From Posidonia oceanica (Eukaryota > Streptophyta > Magnoliopsida > Alismatales > Posidoniaceae), in assembly GCA_037176725.1 (NCBI GenBank), contig JAZBRS010000035.1, forward strand, positions 49,362,001 to 49,426,000: a stretch of DNA of 64,000 bases. The letters run 5' to 3'. Below the pieces are notes generated by a model. The model ran no database searches and was not told the DNA's origin. It saw nothing but the letters and a program-made list of their open reading frames with translations. How positions within the stretch are numbered: position 1 is the first letter of the stretch; the number at the start of each line of letters is the position of its first letter. The position numbers were made by a program, and so were the translations under genes. Positions 1 to 12,528 of the stretch are shown piece by piece.

Positions 1-2298
1 TCCTTCTATAGTTTAAAAAAGGTTTGATGCCATTTACTTTCAGTCTAGTAGCTTACTTTATTCACATTCAAGTCCTTTAGTTGTTAGAAATCATTTAAAT
101 GTTTGTTTTTATCTTATTACATTACATTTAACTCCAGCAATTTATTTTATTTACACTTGAGTCCTCTGTTGATACATAGAAATCATTTAATCTGCATTTT
201 ATCATATTGCATTGCATTTAGGCCCTCTGATTTATTTTATTTGCTCTTTAGTCCATCTTCAGTTGTTAAAAATCATTTAAATCACATGTTTATCATATTA
301 CATTGCATTTTAGACCCTATCTTTTATTTTATTTACTTTCAGGTCCTATGGTTGATTGAAAATCATTTAAATCTTGCTTTGAATCTTACTGCATTACATT
401 TTACCCCTGTACTTACTTTATTTGCATATTAGTCCTCCACAGTTCATGCATTTCATTTAATCAGTATTTAAAACTATATTGCATTGCAGAAAAACCCATA
501 AAAATAGTTTAATTGCATATCAGTCCTCCACAGTTCATGCATTTCATTTAAATCAGTATTTAAACTATATTGCATTAATAAAAAGCCCAAAAGCAAGTTT
601 TAATTGCATTCCAGTCCTTAGTTCAATCATTCATCATTTAAATCATGTTTTAAAATCTTATTGCATTGCTAAAAAACCCAAAAAACTTGTTTTATTTGCA
701 TTTTAGTCTTCCATGCATTTAAATACCATGTTAGTTGCATTTCAAACCACATTGCATTGTTAAAAAGTCCAATAGTTTTCTGAAATTGTACATAAGTCCA
801 TGTTTTCAACTTTTACAAGTTTGCATGCTTCCTTTGCATTGCATTTAGGCTCTATAAGTTTTCAAAAACTGCATTTAGGTCCTTTTCTTGCATTTTTGCA
901 TGCATTCATCCTAATTAGCATTGCATTTAGCTCATGCACCACTGCATTAGCATTCTTGCATACATTTGAACTGTTTTGCACACACTTAGGGCATTTTGCA
1001 CAAAGGACCCTGTAGTTTTTCTAAATTACACTTAGGTCCCTGCATTGCACTTCTGCATGCATTTGCATTCCCATATCATCAGTCATTGCACTCCTGCATT
1101 CATTCAAACATCCTCGGCATTCTTGGATACCTTTGCCCTATTCTGCACACCCTTAGGGACTATTTGTACTTAGATCCCTACCTTTTCTGGCCCTTGAGCC
1201 TTCTGACTTGAAACCTGAATAACTTTTGATTGGACCGTTGGATTTCCACGATCTGACTGTCTAGGTCTTCCTGGTTGAATGATCTTCCATTCTAACCAAA
1301 GTTATCTCAGATCAGGCCTCAGATTCTCCAGATAAGTCCATCTGAAGCACAACACATCATTCATTTGCATTACTGCATCGTTTTGCGTGCCCACATTTGG
1401 TTTTGCTCGTTTTCGCACCGTTTTGCGTACCTGCTATCGCTTTTGCACCGTTTTGCGTGCCAGTAGCTGTTTTTGCCTGTTTTCGCACAGTTTTGCGTGT
1501 CCATTTTCTTTTTCGCTTATTGTTGCACCGTTTTGCGTGCCTACTTTCGTTTCTTGCACCATTTTACGTGCTTGCTTTCGTTTCTCGCACTGTTTTGTGT
1601 GTTTGCTCCTATTTTCCTTTGCATGCCACCTCGCATTGCATGGTTTTTCCGATGTTTTGTTTTATAGCCTGCATTTGCAATTTGGGCAGTGATGCTTATT
1701 GCTTGGAGTTCTCATGGACTAGGGTTCGCCCGGTTCAGAACACAGATAGCGCTGCTGAGCACTTAGATTGCACGTTTAATTCCTTGCACACATTCTATCA
1801 CTTAGAACACACATTTGAGCATCTAATTAGGCATTCATGGTACTTAGGCATTCAAAGTATGCATTTCCCTGCGTATACGAGCGTAAGCCTAGAAAGATCG
1901 ATTCTCGGACGTGTCGGGGGTGCCTAACACCTTCCCCGCACGTAACAGGAGTCCTTGACCTTTCTCATGGCCCGCAATGACCATATTGCCCTTATCCTAG
2001 GCACGAGTCACATCATTGCATCTCATTTCATTTGCATTGCATCGCATTGCATCTTTTGCTTGGTTTTACGTGTGTATTCACGCATTTCCCCGATTTTCCT
2101 TGTCTCCTGACTTAATAGACACAGTGGCAACTCTGATTTGTCTTATCTTTTCTTTTTCTTGCTCTTTTTTCCCTTTTTTGGTGTTTTCGAGTCAAATCTT
2201 CCTTCTCGGATACACCTGCTAATAGTGAACCTGATTCTGATCGGTGCACACGAGCTTTGGCATCGTGCATGGACGATCCGAACACTGGGATTACTACA
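1..2298 (+). repeat. T1 5' LTR, 3' portion (partial)
   Basis: The segment matches the last about 2.3 kb of the T2 and T3 LTRs. It has a TTGCAT-rich stretch (1-960), the block ending in the position of the leader splice donor (1329-1337, here CAG followed by ATAAGT instead of GTAAGT), a short C/T-rich array of 30-base units (about 1381-1645), the conserved GTGTCGGGGGTGCCTAACAC island, and the terminal sequence ATTACTACA ending at 2298 just before the PBS. The LTR 5' end is outside the window. The open frames in it are low-complexity and are not considered genes. Confidence 0.88.
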
Positions 2299-2299
2299 G

Positions 2300-2317
2300 T
2301 GGCGACTCTACTGGGGG
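2300..2317 (+). promoter_or_regulatory. T1 primer-binding site
   Basis: TGGCGACTCTACTGGGGG starts one base after the LTR terminus ACTACA. It is the minus-strand primer site. It matches the T2 site TGGCGACTCCGCTGGGGA with two changes at the third/fourth C-G positions and one at the end. Tat/Ogre elements are known to use a tRNA-Arg type primer; that assignment is from memory of the group. Confidence 0.85.
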
Positions 2318-3934
2318 GATTGCACTCCAGCTTTCGTTTTGGCTTTTTCGCTGCTTGGGTTTTGCTTCCTTTGCTTGCTTTGTGCCTTTGCCTTGTTTAT
2401 TTGCTCGCTCGCCCGTGTCGATTCCTAGCAAGTCGCACAGTGGCAACTTTGCTAAGGATTCAAACTCCGGCTTTCCTTCTTTGCTTTTTACTTGCATTGT
2501 TTTGCTTGCCTTGCCTACTCTTTGCTCTTCTCTTTCTTTGTGTTTTTCTAGTATTTTCGAGTCGGGTTTTCTCCTCGGATTCACTGCTAGTTGCAACCCT
2601 CCCTCTCCCTCTCACGACACAATCGCATCACGAGTTATGGCAGCGTGCGAGACCCGTTGTGATTGGGCGCAGGAAACAGTCACAGGACAGCAAAAACCCC
2701 GCTGGAGAAACCCGACTCTGGCTTTTGATTTGGCTTTCTCGCCACTTGGCTTTTACATCTTTGTTTGCCTTGTCTGTTTTTGCATGCCTTGTCTGTTTTT
2801 GCATGCCTTGTCTGCTTGCTTAGCTCCCCTTTTATTGCCTCATTCATTTACTTATCGCACTGCTCTTTAATTATTATCTCAGCATTTATTTACTTTATCT
2901 GCTTTATTAGCTGTTTTAATTCAAGTACTTTCTTTATTCTAGCATTCCGTTGCCATGCTTGCGTGATTATTGCTTTAATTCATGCCTTTTGTCTGATGCT
3001 TGGTTTATTTTACACGAGTATGCTATGTCACTACACTGATGGACATGCTATGCCTTACTTGCCTTTTGTCACACTGAGCATGTCCACAACACTAGCACAT
3101 GCCATGCTCATGCCTTTTGCAGTGATGTATGCTGTTTGCTTGCCATGCTTGGGTGATTTTCTTCCCCTTTTTGCATTAAGCCTAAGGACAATTACAGATT
3201 GATTGCTTCTCCCACGGTTAATTAAAAATGGCAAGTAAAAATAAAATCTAGGATCAACTAGAGCCATCAACACACTTGCATCCCCTTGAGTTAATAAAAT
3301 ACGCAAGATAAAAGACTTTAATCATTTGCATGAAGCATCATATAGGGCATGCATCTTCTCATCTGAGTCCACCTATCAGTCTGCGAAGGATGGTCCCGGC
3401 CTCTTGCCCCAATGCTTTGGCATGGCGTAAGTCGGTCAATCTGTCTCCTCTTGTCAGGGGTCGTGTCGGTGCTAGTGGAGGGTACCACCCACGCTTCGGC
3501 GGGGTCGAGGCCACCAACACACCACCCTGTTATTACCTGAGCTTTAGGCCAGGATCTAGACTGGGGACCTACTTTTTTGGCCTGAGTCGGTGACCTGTAC
3601 ACCTATGGGTATCCGAAGTAGACTACCTACTAGGAAGCACTAGATTGGTGAGAGAGAGCATGCTAGAAAGCATACATATCATTCATGCCACAATTTAATG
3701 CATTTGCATTTCATTTTCTGTTACTAATTCCAATTTCTGTTGTATCCCTCGCAGAGTTCAGTAAGCGAGTTCCCTAGCTGGAGCTCGAGTCCCTTCTCTT
3801 ACTGACACCTCTGCTGAGACACCTGTGCTCGACCATCTCCTTTCGAGCTATTCGCTTTTGCGATCATAGCTCCTCCTAGAACTCATCCGCTTTCTGCTCG
3901 TCGCAGCCCTATTTTGACTCGCTCTCGGTCAGCA
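2318..3934 (+). other. T1 untranslated leader between PBS and gag
   Basis: No convincing gene lies in this 1.6 kb apart from a conserved short open frame at 3330-3593. At about 2439-2460 there is a degraded echo of the LTR end plus PBS (CAGTGGCAACTTTGCTAAGG). Another related fragment is near 2690-2730. The segment from about 3180 to 3760 is strongly conserved with the leaders of T3 and T2. It ends in a pyrimidine-rich stretch and CAG at 3752-3754, a plausible 3' splice site, about 180 bases before the gag ATG. Confidence 0.75.
3330..3593 (+). CDS. short conserved leader ORF (87 aa), T1 copy
   Basis: This is an ATG-initiated open frame of 87 codons in the leader. It starts MKHHIGHASSHLSPPISLRR and ends in LSR. 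The same frame is open in T3 (23479-23742, 87 codons, about 78% identical by hand count) and, with compensating small indels, in T2 (40881-41150). No known domain is recognised. Most differences between copies change the amino acid, and the reverse strand is also open over much of the block, so conservation may be for RNA (packaging or splicing) rather than protein. Some Ogre elements carry an ORF upstream of gag, but I cannot show that this is its relic. Confidence 0.35.
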   Translation: MKHHIGHASSHLSPPISLRRMVPASCPNALAWRKSVNLSPLVRGRVGASGGYHPRFGGVEATNTPPCYYLSFRPGSRLGTYFFGLSR

Positions 3935-6480
3935 ATGGCTCAGCACACCATTGAACCCCTGCTTACCCTTGCCTCAGAGGCAATTTCCGCTTCGGTCCCT
4001 CCGACTCCTGCTTCCAACCCTTCTGTACCCCTTGTGACACCAGGGTTTCCCCCTCTGTCGCCTAGGGCACCCCAGTATGTTGTGGGGCATTGGCAGACAT
4101 TCGCCCCTTCGGATCCGGTCGCCGAGTCTATCTTGATGACCACCACTCGCCTTCTGGAGGTGCCTCTGACCCCTCCTTCCCAGGGATACATCACTTTTGA
4201 CACCCCTTATGCTACTGCGGCAACCCTTGCTATAGGACTTCAACCTTCTGGACAGTCTGTTCCTCTTGGCTCTGGCCCCCCACCGGCGCTGCACTTCAGC
4301 GTTCCCATTGACCGGACACCTAAAGAGCAGTACCAGCATCTGATGGAAACTGCCCAGCGGCTGTAGGGCATGGCTCTATCAGTCCATCCTTCTTTCATTC
4401 CTGCTGGTCCTGAGATTCCTGTGCGGCCTGCTCCTGCATATCATGCATTTCATTCTACACTTCCGCCTAGACCATCGTCTCAACTACTCACATTTCCAAC
4501 GGTGGGGGCACGTATCCCGCCTCTTGCATCTGCACAACACCACACACAGCATGCACCTCCGCCACCTAGTGGCCAGTCCTTCGGGCTGGTTGGAGCGTAG
4601 TACCCCGCAGGCTCACCGCCCGGCACCACACCGATGCGGCCACTACTGCTCCAGCACTCTGCACCCACTACACAGCATGTCATCTACCCACCCCTTGCAT
4701 CAGATTCAGACATCAGCATGCATTCCCTCCTACACTCCACCACTGCATGGGTACGCCAGCCATCACGTCGCATCACCAAGCGATGTGATGGTGGATCCGG
4801 AGGAGCACCTCGGTGCGACCCAATCGGCGTACGTGGTCCTTGCCCTCGCTGCCCCATCACCTCTGGCAGCTAATCCGGACCCCATCAATAACAGGATGGA
4901 TGTTCTGAAGAAAGCACTATGTCTAGTGCAGGGTACAGACCACCAGACCTACCAGTTCCGGGACCTCTGCTATTTTCTAGAGGCGGTACTCCCACCATAG
5001 TTCAAGATCCCGGACTTTGAGAAATATGATGGTAGGGGCTGCCCCATAGCCCATCTGAAGGCGTATTGTGGTGATCTCGCCCAGCTTCAGGCTGACAAGA
5101 GGTTACTGATTCGCCTGTTCCAAAAGAGTCTGTCCGGTCCAGCCCTCAAGTGGTTCATGTCACTTGACATGACTGTGATCAAGACTTGGAACGACCTAAG
5201 CCAGGCGTTCCTGGAACAATATTCCTTCAACCTCGACCTGGTCCCAAAGCGCACAGACCTGGCCGCAACCAAGCAGAATCCTGGTGAGCCGTTCGAGGAG
5301 TACGTCGGCCGCTGGCGTGCCCTTGCTTCACAGGTTTGAGATAGGCCCTCTGACGATGAGTCTATCGAGATCGTTATCAAAGGGGCGCAGCCATCCACTG
5401 GAGCTTTGCTTAGCATCCAACTAGTCACGACCTTCACTGCACTGATCCGAGCTGGCACTTGCGTAGAGAGTTCGTTACGGAATGGCAACTTCCCCACACT
5501 CTCTGTGTTTGCCAAGCAGGCCCCCGCCAGTAGTAATAGCCGTGGCAACAGCACCACCAACAACAACAGCAGTAGCAACAACAATCGTCCCAAGAAGAAG
5601 GATCCGCCAAAACCCGCTGTTGCATACGTCGACTCACCTGCTGCGCCTGTTCAGCTGGCGTCTCGGCCTGCCTCTCCTCAGATCTTTTACGCACCTGCAC
5701 CTAGGGCACACCCCATACCACAGATCACTACCACCGCTCGACCAGTCTATCTTGCCGTACCGGTTCAGCAAGGACAATACCAAAGGCAGAGACGACCACC
5801 CACTGAGAAGCAGAAGTTCGCCCCACTAGTGGAACCGCTGAATGCCGTCCTCCCGAAGGTTGCGTTGCTCCTGAGCTTTCCGGAGGTTTGCCTGCCACCA
5901 ATCTCACTACCGCATTGGTATAAGGCGAACCTTTTTGTGCAATTTCCATCGAAGCGTCGGGCATTCGATAGATAATTGCTACACCCTACGGAATGCTATC
6001 CAAGACTTGATTGAATCGGGAACGATTGTGATCGACACACACGAGACGTCCACTTCCACACCACCTCATGCATCTACATTAGCATCTTCCCCAGCTAACA
6101 ATGTTCGCTAGCCCCTGCCGGAGCACTTCTATCCGGGAGGCGCAGGGACCTCGGGAATCCATTCTCTTTTCCCTTCTAGGTCTCCCACGTCTGTGGTAGA
6201 CCCTTCTGAGCTTATCCATGATGTTTCTACCTGCTTTCCAGTCTCCCTCTACCTTGCGGCTATCACCGGCTCCGAGTCAGGCGTTCATATGAACCGACCA
6301 CGCACCAGGCTGGAGTGCTCTTTTGCACCGCCCACCATGCTTCCTCGGGCTCAAGCCCCAGTGCACCTGCTAGGTAGCTCACAGCCAGTATCCCCAGTAC
6401 ATCTCCTAGGTAGGCCTCAGCTAGGGTCTCCTGTACACCTGTTAGGAAGACCTCAGCCTCCACCCGCTTTGCCTTCCTAG
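3935..6480 (+). pseudogene. T1 gag remnant
   Basis: This is a degenerate copy of the Gag region and starts at the ATG in GCAATGGCTCAGC, as in T2 and T3. A proline-rich N-terminal part runs to an amber codon at 4364-4366, which T3 shares. Further lesions include TAG at 4598-4600, a frameshift between 4600 and 4800, TAG at 4998-5000 within the PPKFKIPDF motif, and TGA at 5337-5339. The retrotransposon gag core (nucleocapsid precursor, coat assembly) is recognisable from about 5000 to 5500, for example NDLSQAFLEQYSFNLDLVPK. The zinc-knuckle region near 5930-5975 is frameshifted. It cannot encode a working Gag. Confidence 0.85.
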
Positions 6481-6610
6481 CAACCCCCTTTTCCATGCCC
6501 CCTTAACCAAAAGGCACCCCTGTAGCCCCTCTCGTGCTCACCGCACGCGCTTCCGTGGTTATCACCTAACCCGAGACACCCATCGCGTACCTTACAGCTA
6601 CGCCACAGAA
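6481..6610 (+). other. T1 degraded gag-protease linker
   Basis: This is sequence homologous to the proline-rich linker between the zinc knuckle and the protease in T2/T3, with no open frame here. Nothing else is seen. Confidence 0.6.
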
Positions 6611-7772
6611 ATGTGCGCGGAAGTGACACGGTCGGGGAGGGCCTACAAACCCCCAGCACCGGTGGCTAGACCTAGTCATCCAGAACTTGCAGCACCTTCT
6701 CCCTTAGGCCAACCTGCAACACTGCCACCATCAGGCCAACCTCTTGTACCTACCATAGCTGAACCTGTCCCTAAAGCCACACTTCCTACCACCAAAAAGG
6801 GCCAGCCCAAGGCCGACATTACTTTCGAACTCAAAAAGGTTAAAGCCGACATATCCGTTTGGGACCTGATACACACCTCTGCCGAACACCGCGAGGCTTT
6901 TCTTCGTGTGTTCCAAGCTACCCATGTGTCCCAAGCTATAGAACCTGCCGCCTTGGAAAGCATGGTCGGAATGATTGCGGAACCCCAGGTCATCACTTTC
7001 ACGAGTGATGAGTTGCCTTCGGCAGGGATTAATCATAACCAACCCTTATTCGTCACGATACAATTCAAGAACTTTCGCATTCCCCTTGCGCTGGTCGATA
7101 ATGGGTCAAGCCTTAACGTCTGTCCCTTGCGAATAGCAACAAAGCTCGGATTCAAAGCTGAGGACATTACTCCGGTTATAAAGGGAATGACAGCTTTTGA
7201 TAATAGCCACCATGACGCTCTAGGGATTTTGATTATTCCTCTTATCATTGGCCCGGTCACATTCGATGTAGAATTCTACGTCGTTGACTTGGAGCTTAAC
7301 TTCAACTTTCTGCTTGGGTGCCCTTGGCTCCACAAGCATCAGGTTATCCCCTCGACCCTTCCATCGCATGATCAAGTTTCACCGGGGCGACGATGTCATC
7401 ATTGTCATGGTGGAGAATTTTGAGAAGGAGCGGATCGAGACAGTCTCCTTTGTCTCTTCACAGATTGTCTCCTTTGATCTTGAACTCTCAAATGCTTTAT
7501 ACCGCATTAATCGGTGCGAGCCGGTTAACTTTATACCAGATCTTGAATGTGTCAACTCCTTGGCCATTCACAATAACCCTTTCCAGATGCTCGAAAACGT
7601 CTGCCACAGGTGGGGTTACATCATGGGGACACCGCTTAGGCGATACGGCCAGGGAATCACTGAGCCGATCATGGCAGAGGAGCGAAGAGACAATGAGGGT
7701 CTTGGATACGACCCACAGACTGATGAAAGTAAGCGCCCGCAGCCGAAGAATCAAAGAATGATCATCCCCTAG
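6611..7772 (+). pseudogene. T1 protease remnant
   Basis: This is a retropepsin-like aspartic protease region that would cleave the Gag-Pol polyprotein. An open stretch of 270 codons carries LALVDNGSSLNVCPLR, with the active site D-N-G-S encoded at 7097-7108. The DNGS form, instead of DT/SG, is usual in the Tat/Ogre group. One extra T near 7355-7365 shifts the frame, and the homologous C-terminal part continues in another frame (7284-7772), stopping at a TAG. The neighbours are gag upstream and a long acidic linker and RT downstream. Confidence 0.85.
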
Positions 7773-8861
7773 GACCTCGCTAACTTCACCAGTGTAGGTA
7801 TCCTGGGTTCAAGCGGAGTTCAAGCCGTAGTGCAGTCGGAGCGATGCCAAAGCCCTTCGTTGCCGGGAGAAGACTGAGTCTGCATTGAGGACTACTACTC
7901 AGATGAGGAGCAGTCTGGCACGGTAGGGGTAGCCTGGACCTGCAGCAAGATCTAACTCGGCTTGGCAACATTTCGGTCAGTTTGTCTGGCCTTTCCCTCC
8001 ACAGATCATAAAGCAGCAGCTTTGGCAAGCCCTTTGGCAGAATTGACAGTCACTGATCTTCCTGCAGTCTTATCAGCATCACCAATGCCAGTATAGACAG
8101 CTCTGAAGTCAAGGACACCAGCTCAGGCACAGTTAGTCAATCTGCCCACGGCCGCAGTTGCATTAGTACAACCATCACCCTCTCTGGTGGGTCAATCACT
8201 GAGTTCAGCCAGCAGCACGACTCAGCCCGTTTTAGCAGCCGTGTCACAAGCAATGCCGTTGGCTCAATCAGTCACACATCCTCCTGCCTCAAAACATCAA
8301 CTCTCATGGCAGGCCCCCATGGCGTCAGAGGCTGTGCAGTCACCATCACAACCAGAACCAGAGGCCTTGTCGAGCAGCGCAACCTCCTAGCCATTGGTCT
8401 CCCAAAAGAACAGCTTTGCCTCCCCTCCAACTGCAGCAGTGACTTTGGCAGTGTACCCATCAACGGCGCTGCTGACCAATCTGTTTGGATCACTGATGAT
8501 CAGGTCGCCGCAACCCACCATGCCTACAGGCCAGCCAAAGTAAGCACCCAGAACCGTGGTACATCTAGCAATTGGGCCAGAGCCAGAGGCCCCTGGCGCT
8601 TACTACGTCGACTCACCCTCGGATGAGGAAGAAGGAACGGCAGCCGAGGCCCAGGTCGATGCGTGGATGGGAGACTTAGAGTTGCTGTACTAGGAGCAGC
8701 TCACGTCGCTAACAGAGGACCTGGCAGCATATTAGGTGGCCGTGAAGAAGGGGAAAGCTGTGGCAACAGACCCCTCCTCGTAGAAGGACCATGCCTCTAT
8801 CATTGTCGTTGAAGAAGACTCGGTGGCAGTGGCCTCCACTTGACCGGATGAACTGATCACT
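7773..8861 (+). pseudogene. T1 protease-RT linker, decayed
   Basis: The DNA aligns to the long Ser/Thr/Ala/Gln-rich linker between protease and RT in T2 and T3. An example is the EDYYSDEEQ-like stretch near 7889-7915, and the AYYVDSPSDEEE-like stretch near 8600-8640. Stops interrupt it repeatedly (near 8690, 8734 and 8779). No function is assigned to this linker in any copy. Confidence 0.65.
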
Positions 8862-10615
8862 TTGCAGCCACAAGGCGGGTCTAGGTGGTTGGTGCAGCAC
8901 ATGCCTCACTCCAGCAATATCCCGATTGGCCACCAATCTGATATACCCTCCACAACAAGGAGCATGGAGGGGGAAGCATCAGCAGTACAGGCAGTGACAG
9001 AATCAACTGAATCAGTAGAGCCAGTAGTGGCAGAGTCAATAGCAGTGCCAAAAACAAAGTTAGCAGCAGTGCCATTAGCGGCAGGGCAGGCAGAGGAAAT
9101 TGCCAGGATAGAGGTCGTGCATCCAGGATACAGAAACACTCGAGTAAGCGTGACCATCCTGAAGCGTCACCAGGGCCAAGAAGCAGAACATCTACACTCC
9201 TTTGACATAACAAACTCCACCTTTGAAAAGGAGATCCTCTCGGAACTTGTTGCATACGGAGAAGAAGATGATACCGGTGAGGATGAGAATGATGGACCAT
9301 CGCCCGAGTTCTGGCCCTATGACGACGATCCAGAAGGCTCCAACCTTCATCTCGAGGAGGAGACAGAGGTTGTTAACATCGGCACAGCCGAAGAGGCTAG
9401 AGAAGTTCGCATCAGCGCCCTACTATCGCCCCAAGCCAGAGCAGAGTTCATTGCATTCTTGAAGGAGTATGCAGATGTCTTTGCCTGGAGTTACGAAGAC
9501 ATGGTCAGCCTTGATGTCAAAATAGTAGTCCACAACCTACCCTTGGATCCAGATGCCAAGCCAGTAAAGAGAAGCTAAGAAGATGGCGACCACAGTGGCT
9601 GCTCATGATCAAAGAAGAGATAATGAAGCAGCTCAGTGTCAACTTTCTGAAGGTCGTCCTTTACCCTGAGTGGCTTGTGAACATTGTGCCAGTGCCCAAG
9701 AAGGATGGCCGAGTCCGGATATGTATCAACTACAAGAACCTGAACAAGGCGAGTCCCAAGGACGATTTCCCATTGCCTCATATCGACGTCCTAGTCGTCA
9801 ACACTGCAGGCCACAAGATGCTATCCTTTATGGACGGCTTCTCTGGCTATAACCAGATCAAAATGGCAGAAGAAGACATGGAGAAGACATCATTCATCAC
9901 CCCCTGGGGGGTCTTCTGCTACCAAGTTATGCCGATTGGGCTTAAGAATGCTGGCGCAACTTATCAGAGGGTGATGACTGCAATGTTCCATGACCTCATG
10001 CACCAAGAAGTGGAGGTTTATGTGGACGATATGATTGCCAAAACCAAAGAGCCTGAGGATCACCTTGCCTGTCTAAGGAAGCTCTTTGACTGCTTGAGGA
10101 AATACAAACTACGGCTTAACCCCGGTAAATGCGTATTTGGGGTATCATTTGGCAAACTACTAGGCTACATTGTTAGCCAGAGAGGGAATGAAGTGAACCC
10201 GATGAAAGCAAAAGTCATCGTGGACATGCCACCCCCTAGGACTGAAAAGGAGGTCTGAGGACTTCTTGGGCATTTACAGTATATCAGTCGCTTCATTGCA
10301 CAACTTACGCCCATCTGCGAACCCATATTCAAGCTCCGGAAGAATGCACAAATCGACTGGAGTGAGGGGTACCAAGCTGCATTTGACAAAATCAAACTCC
10401 TCCTGATCAAGCCTCCTGTCCTGGTTCCACCCACGCCAGGGAGACCTTTACTTCTCTACCTTTCTACCACACAGCATTCCATGGGCACTGTCTTGGGCCA
10501 ACATGACGAATCCGGTAGAAAGGAGCGCACCATTTATTACCTGAGCAAGAAGTTCAACGAATGCGAGGCCAGGTACAGCACAATAGAGAAGACCTGCTTG
10601 TCCCTTATCTGCGCT
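8862..10615 (+). pseudogene. T1 reverse transcriptase and start of RNase H, truncated
   Basis: Two open pieces carry the end of the linker (8862-9578) and the RT palm and fingers (9605-10258). The junction between them lost one base near 9570. RT motifs include VPVPKKDGRVRICI, FPLPHIDVLV, MDGFSGYNQIKMAEEDMEKT, and the catalytic YVDD at 10019-10030. A TGA at 10256-10258 ends the second piece. The homology then continues into the first RNase H domain until 10615, where T2 begins. The remaining RNase H, integrase and extra ORF of T1 are displaced beyond the window. Confidence 0.88.
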
Positions 10616-12518
10616 TGTTGACACCCCATTTTGACAGGCTTGAACCAATTGGGACCTTCTGGTGACTTCTGGATCTAAACCTAGGTCAAAACAACCACAA
10701 CCTTTTTCATCTTTCTCTTCAAATCAAGCCTAAACTTGACCTAAGCCTACACCTATTTCCCAAGCCCAAAACTTACCCAAAAACCATAGGAAAACCTATC
10801 ACTCCCAACTTAGCAAACCTACCCAAACACTTAGAAATTTTCAACCCGAAACCATTCCCAAAAACTCTAAAAAACCTAGGTAAAACTACCCCCTTTCTAC
10901 ACCTCAAAACCCTTCCAAAACTTTCTCAAAACTAAACCAAAGCCCTAGAACCAACACTAGAAACCCTAGGATACACATTCCCCAATTTTCACCCCTTTTC
11001 AAAACCTTTAAGCCCTCCATTCACCCAAATTATCCTTTTCTCTCTCTTGGATTATTCTTTTCTCTCTCCTCTCTCTCTCCTGAGTATCCTCCTTCTTTGC
11101 ATCCCCTTTTCTCCTTTTTTCTTGCCTGGCTGTGGGCCCCCTTGTGCTTCTATCTCTTCTCAATCTTATTCCTATTTTTATCCTATTTTTAGCATTTTCT
11201 CTAACTTTCAAAAAATTATTCTCTTTCAACTCCTCTCTTTCCCCTTTATTCCTCCTTTTTTCCCTTTTCTTCTTCCTTCTCCTTTTCTTTTTCTTTCTTT
11301 TGCTAAATCCCTAAAAATCCTTAAAAACCTCTAAAACTCTAAAACAAAAGGGAAACAAACCAAAATCCTAAGAAAAATAATTAAAAAACATTAAACAAAC
11401 AATTAAAAACCTAAACCTAACCAAATCTAGCTAAAATAGAAAACTAAGAGTGCAACCGAAAAAATACAAAATAAACAAAAGAAAATGCTGTAAAATCAAG
11501 AAAAAAACCAAAATACAATCAAAACCAACCAAAAGTGAAAACCCTATCAAAAATAATCAAAAAGCAAACCTTATAAAGAAGTAAAACAATCAAAAACACT
11601 AAGACAAATAATTAATGAAAAACTTAACTAAACAAATCTAAAAAGGAACAATTTAAAAACTTAATTAAAAAGGAAAAGAGAAACAATTAAAGACTTAAAA
11701 ACACTTAATTAAACAAGAAGAAACTTAACTAAAAAACATCAAGAGAGCTTAACAAACAAAAATCAAAAAACAAATCAAAGAAGACTTAAGAAAGAAAGGC
11801 TAAAATCCAAAGATCTAAAACCCACTCTAATTAATTTAAAAACAAACTTTAAAAAAATCCTAATTAACATCCCAAGTACCTAACAAGAAAAAACATAATT
11901 AAAAAACAACTTAAAAGGCTTAACAAACATTTAATCAAAATAAAAAACAAATCAAAAACAAAGAAAACCCTTAAAACCCTAATCAAAACCAAAATCCCTC
12001 TAAACCTAATTAACTAACCAAAAACAATCATTTAAAAAACTTAATCAAGGTCCTAACTTAAAACACAATCATTCTAATAATTTTATCTATTTTTATTTTA
12101 TTTTTATCTAATTTATTTCTCCTCTTTTTCCCTTCCATTTCTCCCTTTTTTCCTATTTCTTTTTCTTTTTCTCCTGCTGGGCTCAGTCCGGCCCGTTCCC
12201 ACCTTCCTTCTTTCTTTTCTTTCTTTCTTTTTCTTTTTCGGCTCGCGGCCCGGCCCGCGCCTTCCACCCCCCTTCTTCCCTTCTGCTTCTTCTTCCTTCT
12301 TCAATTCCTCCTCTCGCGAACGAACTCCCTCCTCTTCTTTCAAATTCAACTTCTTCCCTCTACGTCCAGTCGGCCTACAGATTGCCTTTCCTCTCTCAGC
12401 ACTCAGCGGATCTTCCGGGAAGGCATTTACTGCTCGTCTTCTCGCCGACCGCCTCTCCATCAGCAGCAGTGCTCCCGCCGGTGGGGATTTGAATCCCAGC
12501 GCGCATCTGTCCTCCCCA

Positions 12519-12528
12519 GCTGCTTAAA
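12519..12528 (+). promoter_or_regulatory. T2 LTR TATA-like box (weak)
   Basis: The AT-rich word TTAAAA in a GC-rich setting lies about 1.9 kb into the LTR. T3 has GATAAAAG at offset 1862 and T4 has ATATAAG at offset about 1854. The shared offset is the main evidence; the T2 sequence itself is a poor match. Confidence 0.35.

Larger units (their letters stand above)
1..10615 (+). mobile_element. T1: oldest Tat/Ogre-type LTR retrotransposon, 5' part, interrupted by T2
   Basis: This is the left part of a decayed Ty3/Gypsy element. In order it shows the 3' part of the 5' LTR, a PBS, an untranslated leader, gag, protease, a long linker and RT, all in the Tat/Ogre order. The RT/RNase H frame runs to 10615, where it is cut by the LTR start of T2 (TGTTGACACC). 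The five bases before the cut are GCGCT, the expected target duplication; the second copy lies outside the window. Many stops and frameshifts make it the most decayed copy here. Integrase, the extra ORF and the 3' LTR of this element should lie to the right of the window. Confidence 0.9.
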
